A DNA stretch of 64,000 bases from VRUE01 sp036403515 (GCA_036403515.1 DASWQV010000059.1:150785-214784); one strand, 5' to 3'; counted from the stretch's first letter, positions 1 to 8,546 are shown. Numbers and translations: made by a program. Notes: generated from the sequence alone by a model not told the origin.

Positions 1-923
1 ACGACGAAATCTCGACCGGCAACGAAAGCGACGACATCCTCGTCGACGGACCGGGCGACGACGCCCTGCACGCTCACGGCGGTGACGACGCCGTCGTCGG
101 CAACAAAGGCGACGACGCGCTGTTCGGAGAAGCCGGCAACGATCTTTTCCTCTCCAACTCCGTCTGCGAAGGCTCGACCGTCGACGGTGGCGAAGGCCGC
201 GACAACGCTTCCTGGGCGAAGTTCAAAGAAGGGGTGGGCGCCAACCTCGCCAGCGGCCTGGCGGGGCGGCCTACCGGGTCGGAAACGCCGAGCTGCGCGA
301 GCGGCTCGCTCGGCTCCCTGCAGGGCGTCGAGGACCTCGAGGGCAGCGGCTCGCCAGACACCCTCTACGGCGACGTTGGCGCCAACCAACTGCTCGGGCA
401 CGAAGGCGCCGACACCTACCGCTCGGGTGCGGGCGAAGACCTGATCCTCGCCAACGCCTCCGATGCCGACGCCGTGATCGACTGCGGCGCCGATGCCGAC
501 CGCGCGATCGTCGACTTCGCCAAATTCGGCGATCCGCCACCGATCGAATGCGAGATCGTGATCGAAGCCGCCCGCGACAACTTCAACCTGCCGCCGCCCG
601 AGCCGCCGTTGCCGCCCGAACCGCCTCCACCGCCAAAACCGCGCCCCGACACCAAGCCGCCGCGGACACGACTCGGCGCTCACCCGCGCAAGCTGCTGGT
701 CACCCGGACGGGCCGCCGCCGCGTCTCCTTCCGCTTCACTTCGAGCGAGGCCGGCTCGCGCTTCCGCTGTCGCCTCGACGGCCGTCCCTTCCGGATCTGC
801 ATCTCACCGCGGACCTACGTCGTGCGGCCTGGCCGGCATACCTTTCGCGTCGTCGCGGCCGATCCAGCCGGCAACGTCGACCCGACGCCGGTCGTCTTCC
901 ACTTTCGCCTCCGCCGTCGCTGA
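1..923 (+). CDS. RTX-repeat secreted protein, C-terminal part
   Basis: The reading frame is open from the left edge, so the N-terminus lies outside the window. The first ~130 residues hold glycine- and aspartate-rich nonapeptide repeats (GGDD, GNKGDD, GEAGND, GGEGRD), typical of hemolysin-type Ca-binding beta-rolls in exported proteins. A proline-rich linker (PPPEPPLPPEPPPPPKP) follows near residues 195-215. The end is a small domain with FRCRLDGRPF...C...H-F-V-A, which recurs in the surface protein at 21529-22272. Role and substrate are unknown; extracellular location is inferred from the repeats. Confidence 0.85.
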   Translation, partial: DEISTGNESDDILVDGPGDDALHAHGGDDAVVGNKGDDALFGEAGNDLFLSNSVCEGSTVDGGEGRDNASWAKFKEGVGANLASGLAGRPTGSETPSCASGSLGSLQGVEDLEGSGSPDTLYGDVGANQLLGHEGADTYRSGAGEDLILANASDADAVIDCGADADRAIVDFAKFGDPPPIECEIVIEAARDNFNLPPPEPPLPPEPPPPPKPRPDTKPPRTRLGAHPRKLLVTRTGRRRVSFRFTSSEAGSRFRCRLDGRPFRICISPRTYVVRPGRHTFRVVAADPAGNVDPTPVVFHFRLRRR

Positions 924-951
924 GAGCCACGACTTCGGGCCAGATGATCCT

Positions 952-1707
952 GTGGCAAAGCGAGCGGATAAAGAGGCGACGGCGGTGCGGGCGGTGGTGG
1001 AGGGCGCGGTCCAGGGCGTCGGATTTCGCGACGCGACGTTGCAGCGGGCGCGCCGGCTTGGAGTGATGGGCTGGGTGCGAAATGGCGAGGACGGCGAGGC
1101 GCTCGTCCATGCCGAGGGTCCAGAGCCGGCGGTCGAGGGGCTGGTCTCGTTTCTGCGCGACGGCCCGCCGGCCGCTCGGGTCGCCGGGGTGAGGACGGAG
1201 AGCGTCAAGCCGGAGGGCCACGAGCAGTTCGCGATCCGCGGCGTCAGCGCCGGCGCTTTCGTCGTCCAGGAGCACGCCGCCACCGCCCATCACTTCGACT
1301 TGCGCCTGGAGGTGGAGGGGATGATGCGGTCCTGGGCCGTCCCCAAGGGGCCCTCTATGGACCCCGCCGTCAAGCGCCTCGCCGTCGAGGTCGAGGACCA
1401 CTCGATCTCGCATAACGAGTTCGAGGGCCCGATTGGCGAGGGCGGCGTGATCGTTTGGGATCGCGGCCACTACGAGCAGGGCGGCCGGGTCGCCTGGCCA
1501 GAGGCGCTCGAGCGCGGGCACGCGGTCTTCGTCCTGCACGGCGAGAAGCTCAGCGGCGGTTTCGCCCTGCAGCGCACGCGCCCGGGCGAGAAGCCGCAGT
1601 GGCTGCTGATCAAGCGCCGCGACGAGCAGGCGCGTGCAGGCTCGGACGTCGTCGCCGAGCAGCCACAATCGGTGATCAGCGGCAAGAGGCTCGATCAGCT
1701 CTGTTGA
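952..1707 (+). CDS. Acylphosphatase / LigD-type 3'-phosphoesterase fusion
   Basis: This 251-residue protein starts at GTG. Residues ~12-98 match acylphosphatase: VQGVGFR with the catalytic Arg at about 26, and GWVRNGEDG with the catalytic Asn at about 44. Residues ~100-245 match the phosphoesterase domain of bacterial NHEJ ligase LigD: FVVQEHAATAHHFDLRLE, SWAVPKGPS, AVEVEDH and GGVIVWD. That domain trims 3'-phosphates and ribonucleotides at DNA ends. Polymerase and ligase domains are absent, so this is a stand-alone end-processing enzyme with an acylphosphatase module. The domain calls are firm. The joint function is unknown, and no ku or ligase gene is nearby. Confidence 0.85.
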   Translation: MAKRADKEATAVRAVVEGAVQGVGFRDATLQRARRLGVMGWVRNGEDGEALVHAEGPEPAVEGLVSFLRDGPPAARVAGVRTESVKPEGHEQFAIRGVSAGAFVVQEHAATAHHFDLRLEVEGMMRSWAVPKGPSMDPAVKRLAVEVEDHSISHNEFEGPIGEGGVIVWDRGHYEQGGRVAWPEALERGHAVFVLHGEKLSGGFALQRTRPGEKPQWLLIKRRDEQARAGSDVVAEQPQSVISGKRLDQLC

Positions 1708-1721
1708 GGGAAAGGCCGGAC

Positions 1722-1778
1722 TTTCTCGCCTGAATCGAGTTTTCTCGCCTGACCGAGCCTTCCTTGCCTGACCAAGCT
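1722..1778. repeat. Three tandem 19-bp repeats, each a mini-hairpin
   Basis: Three consecutive 19-nt units begin at 1722, 1741 and 1760. Each contains CCTGA flanked by short arms: CTCG/CGAG in units 1 and 2, CTTG/CAAG in unit 3. The arm change is compensatory, which favours a structural role. The array lies between the phosphoesterase stop and the CsbD-like gene. Confidence 0.6.
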
Positions 1779-1844
1779 TCAGGTTGGCTCGCGGCCGATC
1801 TGGGTACGAGGGAGGACTAGCGAACCCCCAAATGGAGGACAGTG

Positions 1845-2345
1845 ATGAGTGAGCGAAAGCAAACCGTCGGCGGCCCGCTGGGCAAGTTGACGGGCCGGGC
1901 AAAGGAGCTCGCCGGCGCGACCTTGGGCCGGGAAGACCTGCAGCGAGAGGGCCGGCTGCAGCAGGTTCAAAGCGAGGCCGAGGGCGACGCGGCGGAGCTC
2001 GCCGCTGAGGCGGCGCAGAAGGAGCAGGAGGCCGAGCTGGAGCAGGAGAAGGCCGAGACCGAAGCTGAGCGACGCGAGGTCGAGCTCCAGGCCAACGAGA
2101 TCGCGGCTGAAGAGCAGGCGGAGCGCAAGCTCGCCGCGGAGAGGCGCGAGGCTGAGCGCGCCGCCGAGGCGGAGGTCACGGCGGCCGAGCGCGAGCGCCG
2201 GGCGGAGGAAGCCCGGGCCGAGGGCGAGAAGCGCCAGGTTGTTGCCGAGCAGAGCGGCGAGAGACGGGCTGCCGGCGATCTGAAGCAGGCGGCCCGCCGC
2301 GCCGAAGAAGCGGCCGACGCGATCGACCCCAAGGAGAAGGACTGA
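1845..2345 (+). CDS. CsbD-like coiled-coil stress protein
   Basis: The N-terminal ~35 residues (GKLTGRAKELAGATLGRED, then LQREGRLQQ) resemble the CsbD family, small proteins often induced by general stress. The remaining ~130 residues are an Ala/Glu/Arg-rich helix with heptad character, probably a long coiled coil. ATG 1845 is chosen over GTG 1842 because GGAGG at 1834-1838 is then well spaced. The next gene overlaps its stop (TGATG), so the two are probably translationally coupled. No enzymatic motif is visible. Confidence 0.7.
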   Translation: MSERKQTVGGPLGKLTGRAKELAGATLGREDLQREGRLQQVQSEAEGDAAELAAEAAQKEQEAELEQEKAETEAERREVELQANEIAAEEQAERKLAAERREAERAAEAEVTAAERERRAEEARAEGEKRQVVAEQSGERRAAGDLKQAARRAEEAADAIDPKEKD

Positions 2346-2968
2346 TGACCATGCACACCGTGCCCAAGCGGATCTTCGACCGCTCGCTGAAGCTGGCCAG
2401 AGCGCCCCTCGATGTCGCTCTCGACGTGACCGGCGGCTCGGAGTCTTCCGCGAAGCGTGCGCTGGACCGGATCGAGGGCGGCGTTCGCAGTGCCACCGGC
2501 ACCCTTTTCCGCGACGAGGAGCTCGCCCGGGAGGGACGGCAGGTTTCTCTGGCCACGAGGCAGCGTGAGCGCGCCGCGCGCCTCCAGGAGGAGGCGGAGC
2601 TGCGCGAGCGGGAGGCGGCCCGCAACGTCGAAGAGGCGGCCGAGGAGACCGCCGAGGCCGAGGCTGAGGCGAGGCGGAAAGCCGCGGAGAAACGCCGCAA
2701 AGCAGAGCAGCGCCAACGCGAGCGCGAGTCGCGGGCCGCCAAATCGACAGCGGACCGCAAGCAGAAAGCGGCGAAAACGTCGGCGAAAGTGAAAAAAGCC
2801 AACGCCAAACGCGACAAGGTGGCGCAGCTGGAGAAGATCGAGGCAAAGGAAGAGAGCATCGAAACCAAAGAGGCCGCGGTCCGCGCGCAGCGGGAGGCGG
2901 AGCGGCTGAAAGGCGCCGCCTCCGCGGCCAAGCAGGCCCGCAAGAACGGCGATACGAGCGGCAGCTGA
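2345..2968 (+). CDS. Ala/Lys/Glu-rich coiled-coil protein
   Basis: This 207-residue protein overlaps the previous stop by one base. Its first ~75 residues parallel the upstream CsbD-like protein (a paired element reading LFRDEELAREGRQ), suggesting a shared origin. From about residue 80 onward it is almost entirely charged helix (ERAARLQEEAEL..., KSTADRKQKAAK), changing from acidic to strongly basic. The basic tail could bind nucleic acid or a polyanion, but this is only inference. It sits two bases before the ferritin-like gene. Confidence 0.65.
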   Translation: MTMHTVPKRIFDRSLKLARAPLDVALDVTGGSESSAKRALDRIEGGVRSATGTLFRDEELAREGRQVSLATRQRERAARLQEEAELREREAARNVEEAAEETAEAEAEARRKAAEKRRKAEQRQRERESRAAKSTADRKQKAAKTSAKVKKANAKRDKVAQLEKIEAKEESIETKEAAVRAQREAERLKGAASAAKQARKNGDTSGS

Positions 2969-2969
2969 G

Positions 2970-3410
2970 ATGCCATCCGGGGAGACGCTCGACGAGGCGG
3001 AGGCGATCGAGCGCCTCAACGCCGCTCTGGCTCGCCAGTATCGCTCCGCCCTGCAGTACTCGATTGTCGCCTCCAGCCTGACCGGGCTGGAGGCGCAGGC
3101 GCTGGGCGCGAAGCTGACCGGGTTCGGCGACGAAGAGCTGAGTGGGGCGAGGCGGCTGATCGAGAAGGTCATCGCCTTCGGCGGCGAGCCGACGACGGAG
3201 GTCGCCCCGCTGCGCTTCGAGGCCGAGGCGGCGGGCGCGATCGCCTGGCTGGCCCGCTGCGAGGAGGAAGGGATCGAAGCTCTGCAGGAAGCAATCGAGC
3301 CAACCGGTAGAGAGGGCCGCTCCGAGGCCCTGGAGCACATGCTCGAGCACCAGATAATGCGCAAGCAGGAACAGGTCGACTTCCTCAACCGGTCCCTGAG
3401 CAAGCCCTAA
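2970..3410 (+). CDS. Ferritin-like/bacterioferritin-like four-helix protein
   Basis: This 146-residue all-helical protein has the spacing of ferritin-like diiron proteins: ERLNAALARQYRSALQY in helix 1, DEELSGARRLIEKV in helix 2, and LEHMLEHQIMRKQEQVDFL in the last helix. Glu and His residues are placed to act as metal ligands. Members of this group live in the cytoplasm and store iron or manage oxidative stress. It is third in a tight run with two coiled-coil stress genes, which fits a stress-response operon. The exact subfamily is uncertain. Confidence 0.65.
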   Translation: MPSGETLDEAEAIERLNAALARQYRSALQYSIVASSLTGLEAQALGAKLTGFGDEELSGARRLIEKVIAFGGEPTTEVAPLRFEAEAAGAIAWLARCEEEGIEALQEAIEPTGREGRSEALEHMLEHQIMRKQEQVDFLNRSLSKP

Positions 3411-3426
3411 GGGCGCCGAGAGTTCG

Positions 3427-3475
3427 GCCGACTGGTCGATTGACGACACCATGGTGGGTGAATCGACCAGTCGGC
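3427..3475. terminator. Perfect 15-bp inverted repeat after the ferritin-like gene
   Basis: GCCGACTGGTCGATT at 3427-3441 pairs with its exact complement at 3461-3475 across a 19-nt loop. It lies 16 nt after the stop codon and has no T-run. It may act as a high-GC terminator or belong to a dispersed palindrome family; the same TGGTCGATT/AATCGACCA ends occur at 33397-33457. Confidence 0.6.
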
Positions 3476-3492
3476 TGACGAGGGATCGTCTC

Positions 3493-3498
3493 TATGGT
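3493..3498 (+). promoter_or_regulatory. -10 box of a leaderless promoter
   Basis: TATGGT lies 7 nt before ATG 3506, the geometry seen at many other genes in this window. It supports ATG 3506 rather than ATG 3494 as the start. Confidence 0.5.
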
Positions 3499-3505
3499 CT
3501 GGGCG

Positions 3506-4147
3506 ATGCCGACGGTCGAGGAGTTGACGGTTGCCGACGCGCCGGAGGCCTGGGCGGCGCTGGGTTTCTCGGTCGCCGGGGACGCCTGCGTCGTCGGCGA
3601 TGTGCGGATCCGCCTGGCGGGCCCGGCGGCGGGAAAGGGCTTGGTCGGCTGGTCGCTGTGCGGCGTCGGGACGGCCAATCTCGACGGCCTGGCGACGACC
3701 TCGTCGGACGGCGAGCCGCCTCGCGGAGGGCCGGCGCATCCCAACGGCGTCACCGGCCTCGATCACATCGTCGCGATCACGCCCGCGCTCGATCGCACCG
3801 TCGCGGCGCTGCAGGGCGCCGGCCTCGACCTGCGCCGCGTCCGCGAGGAGGCGACTCCCGCTGGCGCGCCCCGCCAGGCCTTCTTCCGCCTTGGCGCCAA
3901 CATCCTCGAGGTCGTCCAGGAGCCTGCCGAGGCGACCGAGCGCGCTGGTGGAGATCGGCCCGCTTTCTTTTGGGGGCTTGCCTTCGTCGCTGCCGATCTC
4001 GACGCCAGCGTCGCCGCGCTCGGCGATCGGGTCAGCGAGGTCCGGCCGGCGGTCCAGCCCGGCCGTCGCATCGCCTCCCTGCGTCGTTCGGCCGGCCTCA
4101 CGGTTCCCGTTGCGCTGATGACACCGGCCGCAGATGCTCGACACTGA
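3506..4147 (+). CDS. VOC-superfamily glyoxalase-like protein
   Basis: This is a ~213-residue protein. The middle segment (GLDHIVAITPALDRTVAALQGAGL, then FFRLGANILEVVQ) is the beta-alpha-beta-beta-beta module of vicinal-oxygen-chelate proteins. The second half (FFWGLAFVAADLDASVAALGD) repeats the module weakly. The metal-binding His and Glu of the first module are recognisable, but the substrate cannot be named. Its 3' end overlaps the convergent DUF488 gene by about 50 bases. Confidence 0.75.
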   Translation: MPTVEELTVADAPEAWAALGFSVAGDACVVGDVRIRLAGPAAGKGLVGWSLCGVGTANLDGLATTSSDGEPPRGGPAHPNGVTGLDHIVAITPALDRTVAALQGAGLDLRRVREEATPAGAPRQAFFRLGANILEVVQEPAEATERAGGDRPAFFWGLAFVAADLDASVAALGDRVSEVRPAVQPGRRIASLRRSAGLTVPVALMTPAADARH

Positions 4148-4601
4148 AGCCCCAGTCGCGCCGCAGCCGCGCTGCGATCAGCGAGCGGTGGCAGGCCTCG
4201 GGGTCGCGCTCGACGCAGAGCAGCGCCGCCGAGCTCGTGCCAATCCATCGCACCACCGCGCCGAGGTCGGCGCGCGCGAGTATCTCCTCCGTGTATCGAC
4301 GCGCGTACTCGGGCGCCAGAACCGTCCGCGAGCGCTTGCCCTCGCCGCGCCTCTCGTCCTCTCGGTACTGCAGCTGGCGAAGCTCGGTTGTCGGCGCCAG
4401 CTCCTTGAGGTGGGTGTAACGGACGCCCGCCTCCGCGAGAGCCGCTTGCAGGCGGCGTGCGTTTGCCCAGGCGTACTCGCTGCCCCGTACGCCCCGTCGC
4501 TGGCGCACGTCGAGCAGGAGGTCGATCCCGGCATCGCTCAGGGTTTGGAGAAAGGAGTCGCGGTCGAAGCCGTAGACGCCGATCGTCGTGATCGAGGCCA
4601 T
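4098..4601 (-). CDS. DUF488 family protein
   Basis: This 167-residue protein carries the DUF488 hallmarks: GIDLLLDVRQRR near the N-terminus and the C-terminal signature LLCVERDPEACHRSLIA with its Cys and His. The family is small, widespread and of unknown biochemical role. It converges with the VOC gene, sharing ~50 bp at the 3' ends, and lies just downstream of the SDR gene on the same strand, probably co-transcribed with it. Confidence 0.85.
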   Translation of the reverse strand: MASITTIGVYGFDRDSFLQTLSDAGIDLLLDVRQRRGVRGSEYAWANARRLQAALAEAGVRYTHLKELAPTTELRQLQYREDERRGEGKRSRTVLAPEYARRYTEEILARADLGAVVRWIGTSSAALLCVERDPEACHRSLIAARLRRDWGFSVEHLRPVSSAQREP

Positions 4602-4623
4602 ATGGTCTTCCGCCGGCCCCTGC

Positions 4624-5388
4624 TCAGCCGGTCTGCTCGGTCGGCCGGATCAGGACCTCGTTGAGGCAGACGTGCCAGGGGCGGGTCACCGCGTAGGAGA
4701 TCGCGTCGGCGATGTCGGCCGCGTCGAGGGTTTGGATGTCGGCGAAGCGTTCACGAGTCTGCTCTTTTATCCCCTCGCGGATGTGATCGGTGAGCTCGGT
4801 GTCGACGGCGCCGGGCTCGATCACTATCGAGCGGACCCTGCGTCTGGCGAACTCCTGGCGGAAGGACTCGCTGAAGGCGCCGACGCCGTGCTTGGTGAGG
4901 TTGTAGACGCCCGAGCCGGCGCGGGCGATCCGCCCGGCGACGGAGCTGATGTTGACCACGTCGGCGCAGCCTCGCGGCGAGCTCTCCACGGCTGAGAGCA
5001 GATGGGGGAGGGCCGCGTGGGTGGTGTTGATCAAGCCCTTGAGGTTGAGGTCGATCATCCGGTCCCACTCCTCGGTGGGCGCGTCCTCGATCGGACCGAG
5101 CAGCATCTGGCCGGCGTTGTTGACGACGATGTCGAGGCGGCCCAGCTCATCGACGGTGCGCTGGACGGCCCCGACCGCCTGCTCCTGGTCGGTGATGTCG
5201 GACTGGATCGCCAGGGCGGTGTGGCCATCGCCACCGATCTCCGCGGCCAGTCGCTCCAGCCGCTCGAGGCGGCGCGCCGCCACGGCGACCATGGCTCCCT
5301 GGGCTGCCAGCGCCCGCGCGGTGGCCTCGCCGATGCCGCTGCTGGCGCCGGTGATGAGGGCGACGCTTCCGTCAAGTGAGGTGGCCAT
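4624..5388 (-). CDS. SDR-family oxidoreductase
   Basis: This 254-residue short-chain dehydrogenase has all core motifs: TGASSGIG for the dinucleotide, NNAG, the active-site Ser in VVNISSVAG, and YNLTK with the Tyr/Lys pair. Length is normal for a classical SDR. The frame stays open far upstream, but ATG 5388 is preceded by AAAGGA and gives the usual family N-terminus. Substrate is unknown. It is divergent from the beta-propeller gene. Confidence 0.9.
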   Translation of the reverse strand: MATSLDGSVALITGASSGIGEATARALAAQGAMVAVAARRLERLERLAAEIGGDGHTALAIQSDITDQEQAVGAVQRTVDELGRLDIVVNNAGQMLLGPIEDAPTEEWDRMIDLNLKGLINTTHAALPHLLSAVESSPRGCADVVNISSVAGRIARAGSGVYNLTKHGVGAFSESFRQEFARRRVRSIVIEPGAVDTELTDHIREGIKEQTRERFADIQTLDAADIADAISYAVTRPWHVCLNEVLIRPTEQTG

Positions 5389-5505
5389 TGTGCTTGCAGT
5401 CCTTTCGGTGGCGTTGCGCTCAAGCTTTCGAGTACCCGGGTGGAAGCCGAAGGGATCAAACCTGCGAGCGAGCGGCGTCCGCGGGCCCGAATACGCTCGC
5501 GGCGC

Positions 5506-6939
5506 ATGCGCTTCTTTGTCCGGCACCGGCACTTTCACCTCGCGACGCGTGGCCCCATCGCCCTGGCTGTGCTCGCCGCCTTGATGCTGTCGCCGAGCGC
5601 GCTCGGCGCCCCCGCCCCGCAGCGCCATCACCAGCCAGCGCCGCAAAGCGGCGCCCTGTCGCAGCTGGGGGGAGCGCATGGATGCCTGGTCGACCGCTCG
5701 GCGCGTCCCGGTGGCTGTGGGACCGCCCGCGCGCTCGCCGGTCCGGGCCCGTTCATGGGCTCCCGCGCGATCGTCGTCAGCCCGGACGGCAAGAACGTCT
5801 ACGTCGCCGCCTCGAAAAGCGACGCGATCGCGATCTTCAAGCGCGATCCCGACAGCGGCAGGCTGACGCAGCCGCCGGGCACGGGCGGCTGCATCGCTGC
5901 CAAAGGCGGCGGTTGCGCAACCGCCGTTGGGCTCGACGGTCCGAACTCTGTCGCGATCAGTCCTGACGGCCTCGATGTCTACGCGACCTCGCGGGGGAGC
6001 AACACGATCAGCGTCTTCCATCGCAACCGCTCGACCGGGGCGCTGAGCCAGCTCCCCGGCGCCGCGGGGTGCACCTCGGGTTTGCCCGTGCCGGTCTGCG
6101 CAAGCGGCCGGGCGCTGGTCGGGCCGGACGTCGTCGTCGTCAGTCCCAGCGGTACCAACGTCTACGTCGGCTCCTTCTTCGGCAACGCGGTCGCCGTCTT
6201 CGATCGTGACCGGGCCAGCGGCGCGCTGACCCAGCCCGGCGACAGCACCGGCTGCATCGCCGAAGCGATCAGCGGCTGCACCACCGGCATCGCCTTGGGC
6301 GCCCCGGAGGGGATGGCGATCAGCGCCGACGGGGCCAACGTCTACGTCGCGAGCGCCCTCTCCAACGCGGTGGCGGTGCTGGCGCGCGATCAGTCGACCG
6401 GCACGCTCACCCAGGCGACCGACGGCAGTGGCTGCATCGTCGAGAGCGCGCTGAGCGGCTGCGCCGCCGGGGTCCAGCTGAGCGGCGCCAACGCGGTTGT
6501 CTTCAACCCAGGCGGTGACGTCTACGTGACCTCCCTGTTCAGCGACAGCATCACCTCCTTTGGCCGCTCGCCCTCCGGCGCCCTGACGCAGAGGAAAGGC
6601 ACCGCCGGCTGCCTGGTCTACCTGCGCGCCACCGGTTGCTCCTTCGGCCGCGCGCTCGTCGCGCCCGAGGGGCTGACGATCTCCCCGGATGGAGCCAACG
6701 TCTACGTGGCCGCGTTCGCGACCGGCGCGATCGACGTGCTCGAGCGCGGCAAGAAGTCCGGCACGGTCAACCAGCTGGCCGGTCGCGCGGGCTGCCTTGC
6801 CCCCCGCTCGGTTCCCGGCTGCACGCGCGCCCGCGCCCTGCGCGGGGTCAGCTCGATCGCGCTCAGCCCCGACGGCCGCTATCTCTACTCGACCTCGTTC
6901 GCCAGCAACGCCGTCGACGTCTTTCGGAGGAGCAAATGA
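5506..6939 (+). CDS. Secreted seven-bladed beta-propeller with Cys-paired blades
   Basis: ATG 5506 (MRFFVRHRHF) gives a basic N-terminus and a hydrophobic stretch (IALAVLAALMLSPSALGA) that looks like a signal peptide. About seven ~60-residue repeats follow. Each combines SPDG-x-N-VYVA and a short V/I-rich strand with GALSQL-type turns, as in YVTN/lactonase-like propellers. Nearly every blade also has a two-Cys insert (GC-x8-12-GC) that could form a disulfide outside the cell. No catalytic residues were recognised. The sulfatase gene overlaps its stop, so the two are probably made together. Confidence 0.75.
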   Translation: MRFFVRHRHFHLATRGPIALAVLAALMLSPSALGAPAPQRHHQPAPQSGALSQLGGAHGCLVDRSARPGGCGTARALAGPGPFMGSRAIVVSPDGKNVYVAASKSDAIAIFKRDPDSGRLTQPPGTGGCIAAKGGGCATAVGLDGPNSVAISPDGLDVYATSRGSNTISVFHRNRSTGALSQLPGAAGCTSGLPVPVCASGRALVGPDVVVVSPSGTNVYVGSFFGNAVAVFDRDRASGALTQPGDSTGCIAEAISGCTTGIALGAPEGMAISADGANVYVASALSNAVAVLARDQSTGTLTQATDGSGCIVESALSGCAAGVQLSGANAVVFNPGGDVYVTSLFSDSITSFGRSPSGALTQRKGTAGCLVYLRATGCSFGRALVAPEGLTISPDGANVYVAAFATGAIDVLERGKKSGTVNQLAGRAGCLAPRSVPGCTRARALRGVSSIALSPDGRYLYSTSFASNAVDVFRRSK

Positions 6940-8537
6940 GCCCATCGGATGAGCGCAAGGACGGCCTGACCCGCAAGCAGCTGCTCGGCAGCGGCGCCAC
7001 CGCCGCCTCGGCGCTGCTGCTCGCCCAGGGCGCCGGCGTCGAGCAGGCCCTTGCCGCCGCGAAAGGCAAGCGGCGCGACGTCGCCGGAATGAACATCGTC
7101 CTCTTCCTCACCGACCAGGAGCGGGGGATCCAGCACTTCCCACCCAACTGGCTGCGCCAGAACCTGCCGGGAATGCGGCGGCTGCGCCAGCACGGCCTCA
7201 GCTTCGAACGCGCCTTCACCAACGCCTGCATGTGCTCGCCGGCGCGCTCGACTCTGATGAGCGGCTACTTCCCCGCCCAGCATGGGGTCAAGTACACGCT
7301 CGAGGAAGACATGCCGGCCGGCGAATACCCGCAGGTCGAACTGCCGGTGGAACTGAAAAACCTCGCCACGGTGATGAAGGCGGCCGGCTACAACGTCGTC
7401 TACAAGGGCAAGTGGCATTGCTCGAAGCCGGCGAAAAAGGAAGACGCGGTCCCGGCCGATCTCGAAAAGTACGGCTTCCAGCGCTGGAACCCGCCCGACG
7501 CCGGCGCCAACCAGAGCGTCCCCGAGGCCGGCGGTGGCTTCATCGACAACGACGGCCGCTTCATCGACCAGGTTGGCACGGTCGCCGATGGCACCGAGGG
7601 CGCGCTGCAGTACCTCGGTTCGAGCGCGGCGCAGCAGCAGCCTTTCTTCATGGTGATCTCGGTGGTCAACCCCCACGACGTGCTCTTCTATCCGGGCAAA
7701 TCCTTCGGCGAAGCCGGCTATGACCAGTCCTGGTTGGAGGGAAGCATCCACGCCCCCGAGACGGCCGAAGAAGACCTCTCGACCAAGCCCACGGCCCAGG
7801 AAGAATTCCTCAACATCTTCAACCTGACGGGGAAGCCGAAAAACAAGGAACAGATGCGCAACTACCTGAACTTCTACGGCAACCTGATGCGCTCTTCTGA
7901 CAGCTACCTGGTCAACGTTCTCGACAAGCTCGAAGAGACCGGGCTCTTCGATAACACCCTTATCGTGCGCACGGCAGACCACGGCGAGATGGGTTTGACC
8001 CACGGCGGCCTGCGGCAGAAGAACTTCAACTTCTACGAGGAGGCGACGCGGGTGCCGCTCGTCTACTCCAACCCGAAGCTCTTCCCGAAGCCGGCCCAGA
8101 CCGAAGCGCTGGTCTCCCATGTCGACTTTCTGCCAACCCTGGCGAGCCTCGCCGCGGCGCCGAAAAGCGCCCGCGCCAACTGGCAGGGAGTCGACTACTC
8201 GAAGCTGGTTCTGCACCCGTCGGCGAAGAAATCAACCCAGGACTACGTCGTCTTCACCTACGACGACTACCAGTCGGGCCAGTCCCACGGGCCGTACCCG
8301 AAACCGCCCAACCACATCGTCGGCATCCGCGAAGGGCGCTGGAAGCTGGCCAAGTACTACGACGTCAAGAACCGCAAGCCGCCGCAGTGGGAGATGTACG
8401 ACCTCGAGACCGATCCGCTGGAGAAAGCAAACCTCGCCTACAGCGGCCACAAACGCACTCCCACCGAGGAAAAGGAATTCACGCGCCTCAAGGCAAAGCT
8501 CGCCCGTGTGGAGAAGACCCGCCTCGAGCCGCTGTAG
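6936..8537 (+). CDS. Sulfatase, formylglycine-dependent, exported
   Basis: The protein has 533 residues and starts at ATG 6936, which overlaps the propeller stop (ATGA) and is preceded by GGAGG. The N-terminus (LTRKQLLGSGATAASALLL) looks like a Tat-type signal with Arg-Lys in place of Arg-Arg. Residues ~53-60 give the metal-binding start of the alkaline-phosphatase fold (IVLFLTDQ). CSPAR supplies the Cys converted to formylglycine, followed by STLMSG. TADHGEMGLTHGG gives the C-terminal metal site. The enzyme hydrolyses sulfate esters, substrate unknown. A 42-bp segment of this gene recurs at 23268-23309. Confidence 0.9.
   Translation: MSPSDERKDGLTRKQLLGSGATAASALLLAQGAGVEQALAAAKGKRRDVAGMNIVLFLTDQERGIQHFPPNWLRQNLPGMRRLRQHGLSFERAFTNACMCSPARSTLMSGYFPAQHGVKYTLEEDMPAGEYPQVELPVELKNLATVMKAAGYNVVYKGKWHCSKPAKKEDAVPADLEKYGFQRWNPPDAGANQSVPEAGGGFIDNDGRFIDQVGTVADGTEGALQYLGSSAAQQQPFFMVISVVNPHDVLFYPGKSFGEAGYDQSWLEGSIHAPETAEEDLSTKPTAQEEFLNIFNLTGKPKNKEQMRNYLNFYGNLMRSSDSYLVNVLDKLEETGLFDNTLIVRTADHGEMGLTHGGLRQKNFNFYEEATRVPLVYSNPKLFPKPAQTEALVSHVDFLPTLASLAAAPKSARANWQGVDYSKLVLHPSAKKSTQDYVVFTYDDYQSGQSHGPYPKPPNHIVGIREGRWKLAKYYDVKNRKPPQWEMYDLETDPLEKANLAYSGHKRTPTEEKEFTRLKAKLARVEKTRLEPL
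7477..7518. repeat. 42-bp segment duplicated at 23268-23309
   Basis: This stretch of the sulfatase coding sequence (encoding QRWNPPDAGANQS) is identical over 42 bases to an intergenic stretch 15.8 kb away in the same orientation. Flanking bases are unrelated. Confidence 0.8.
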
Positions 8538-8546
8538 CCTCTCCGC

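Noticed and set aside
1779..3452. Long minus-strand frames opposite the coiled-coil genes.
   Set aside because: Composition is Leu/Arg/Ala-rich shadow sequence without any family pattern; the plus-strand genes have start signals and coupling.
4624..6945. A 773-codon minus-strand frame covering both the SDR gene and the beta-propeller region.
   Set aside because: Only the C-terminal 254 codons match a family (SDR). The rest is antisense to the propeller gene and has low-complexity composition typical of GC-rich shadow frames.
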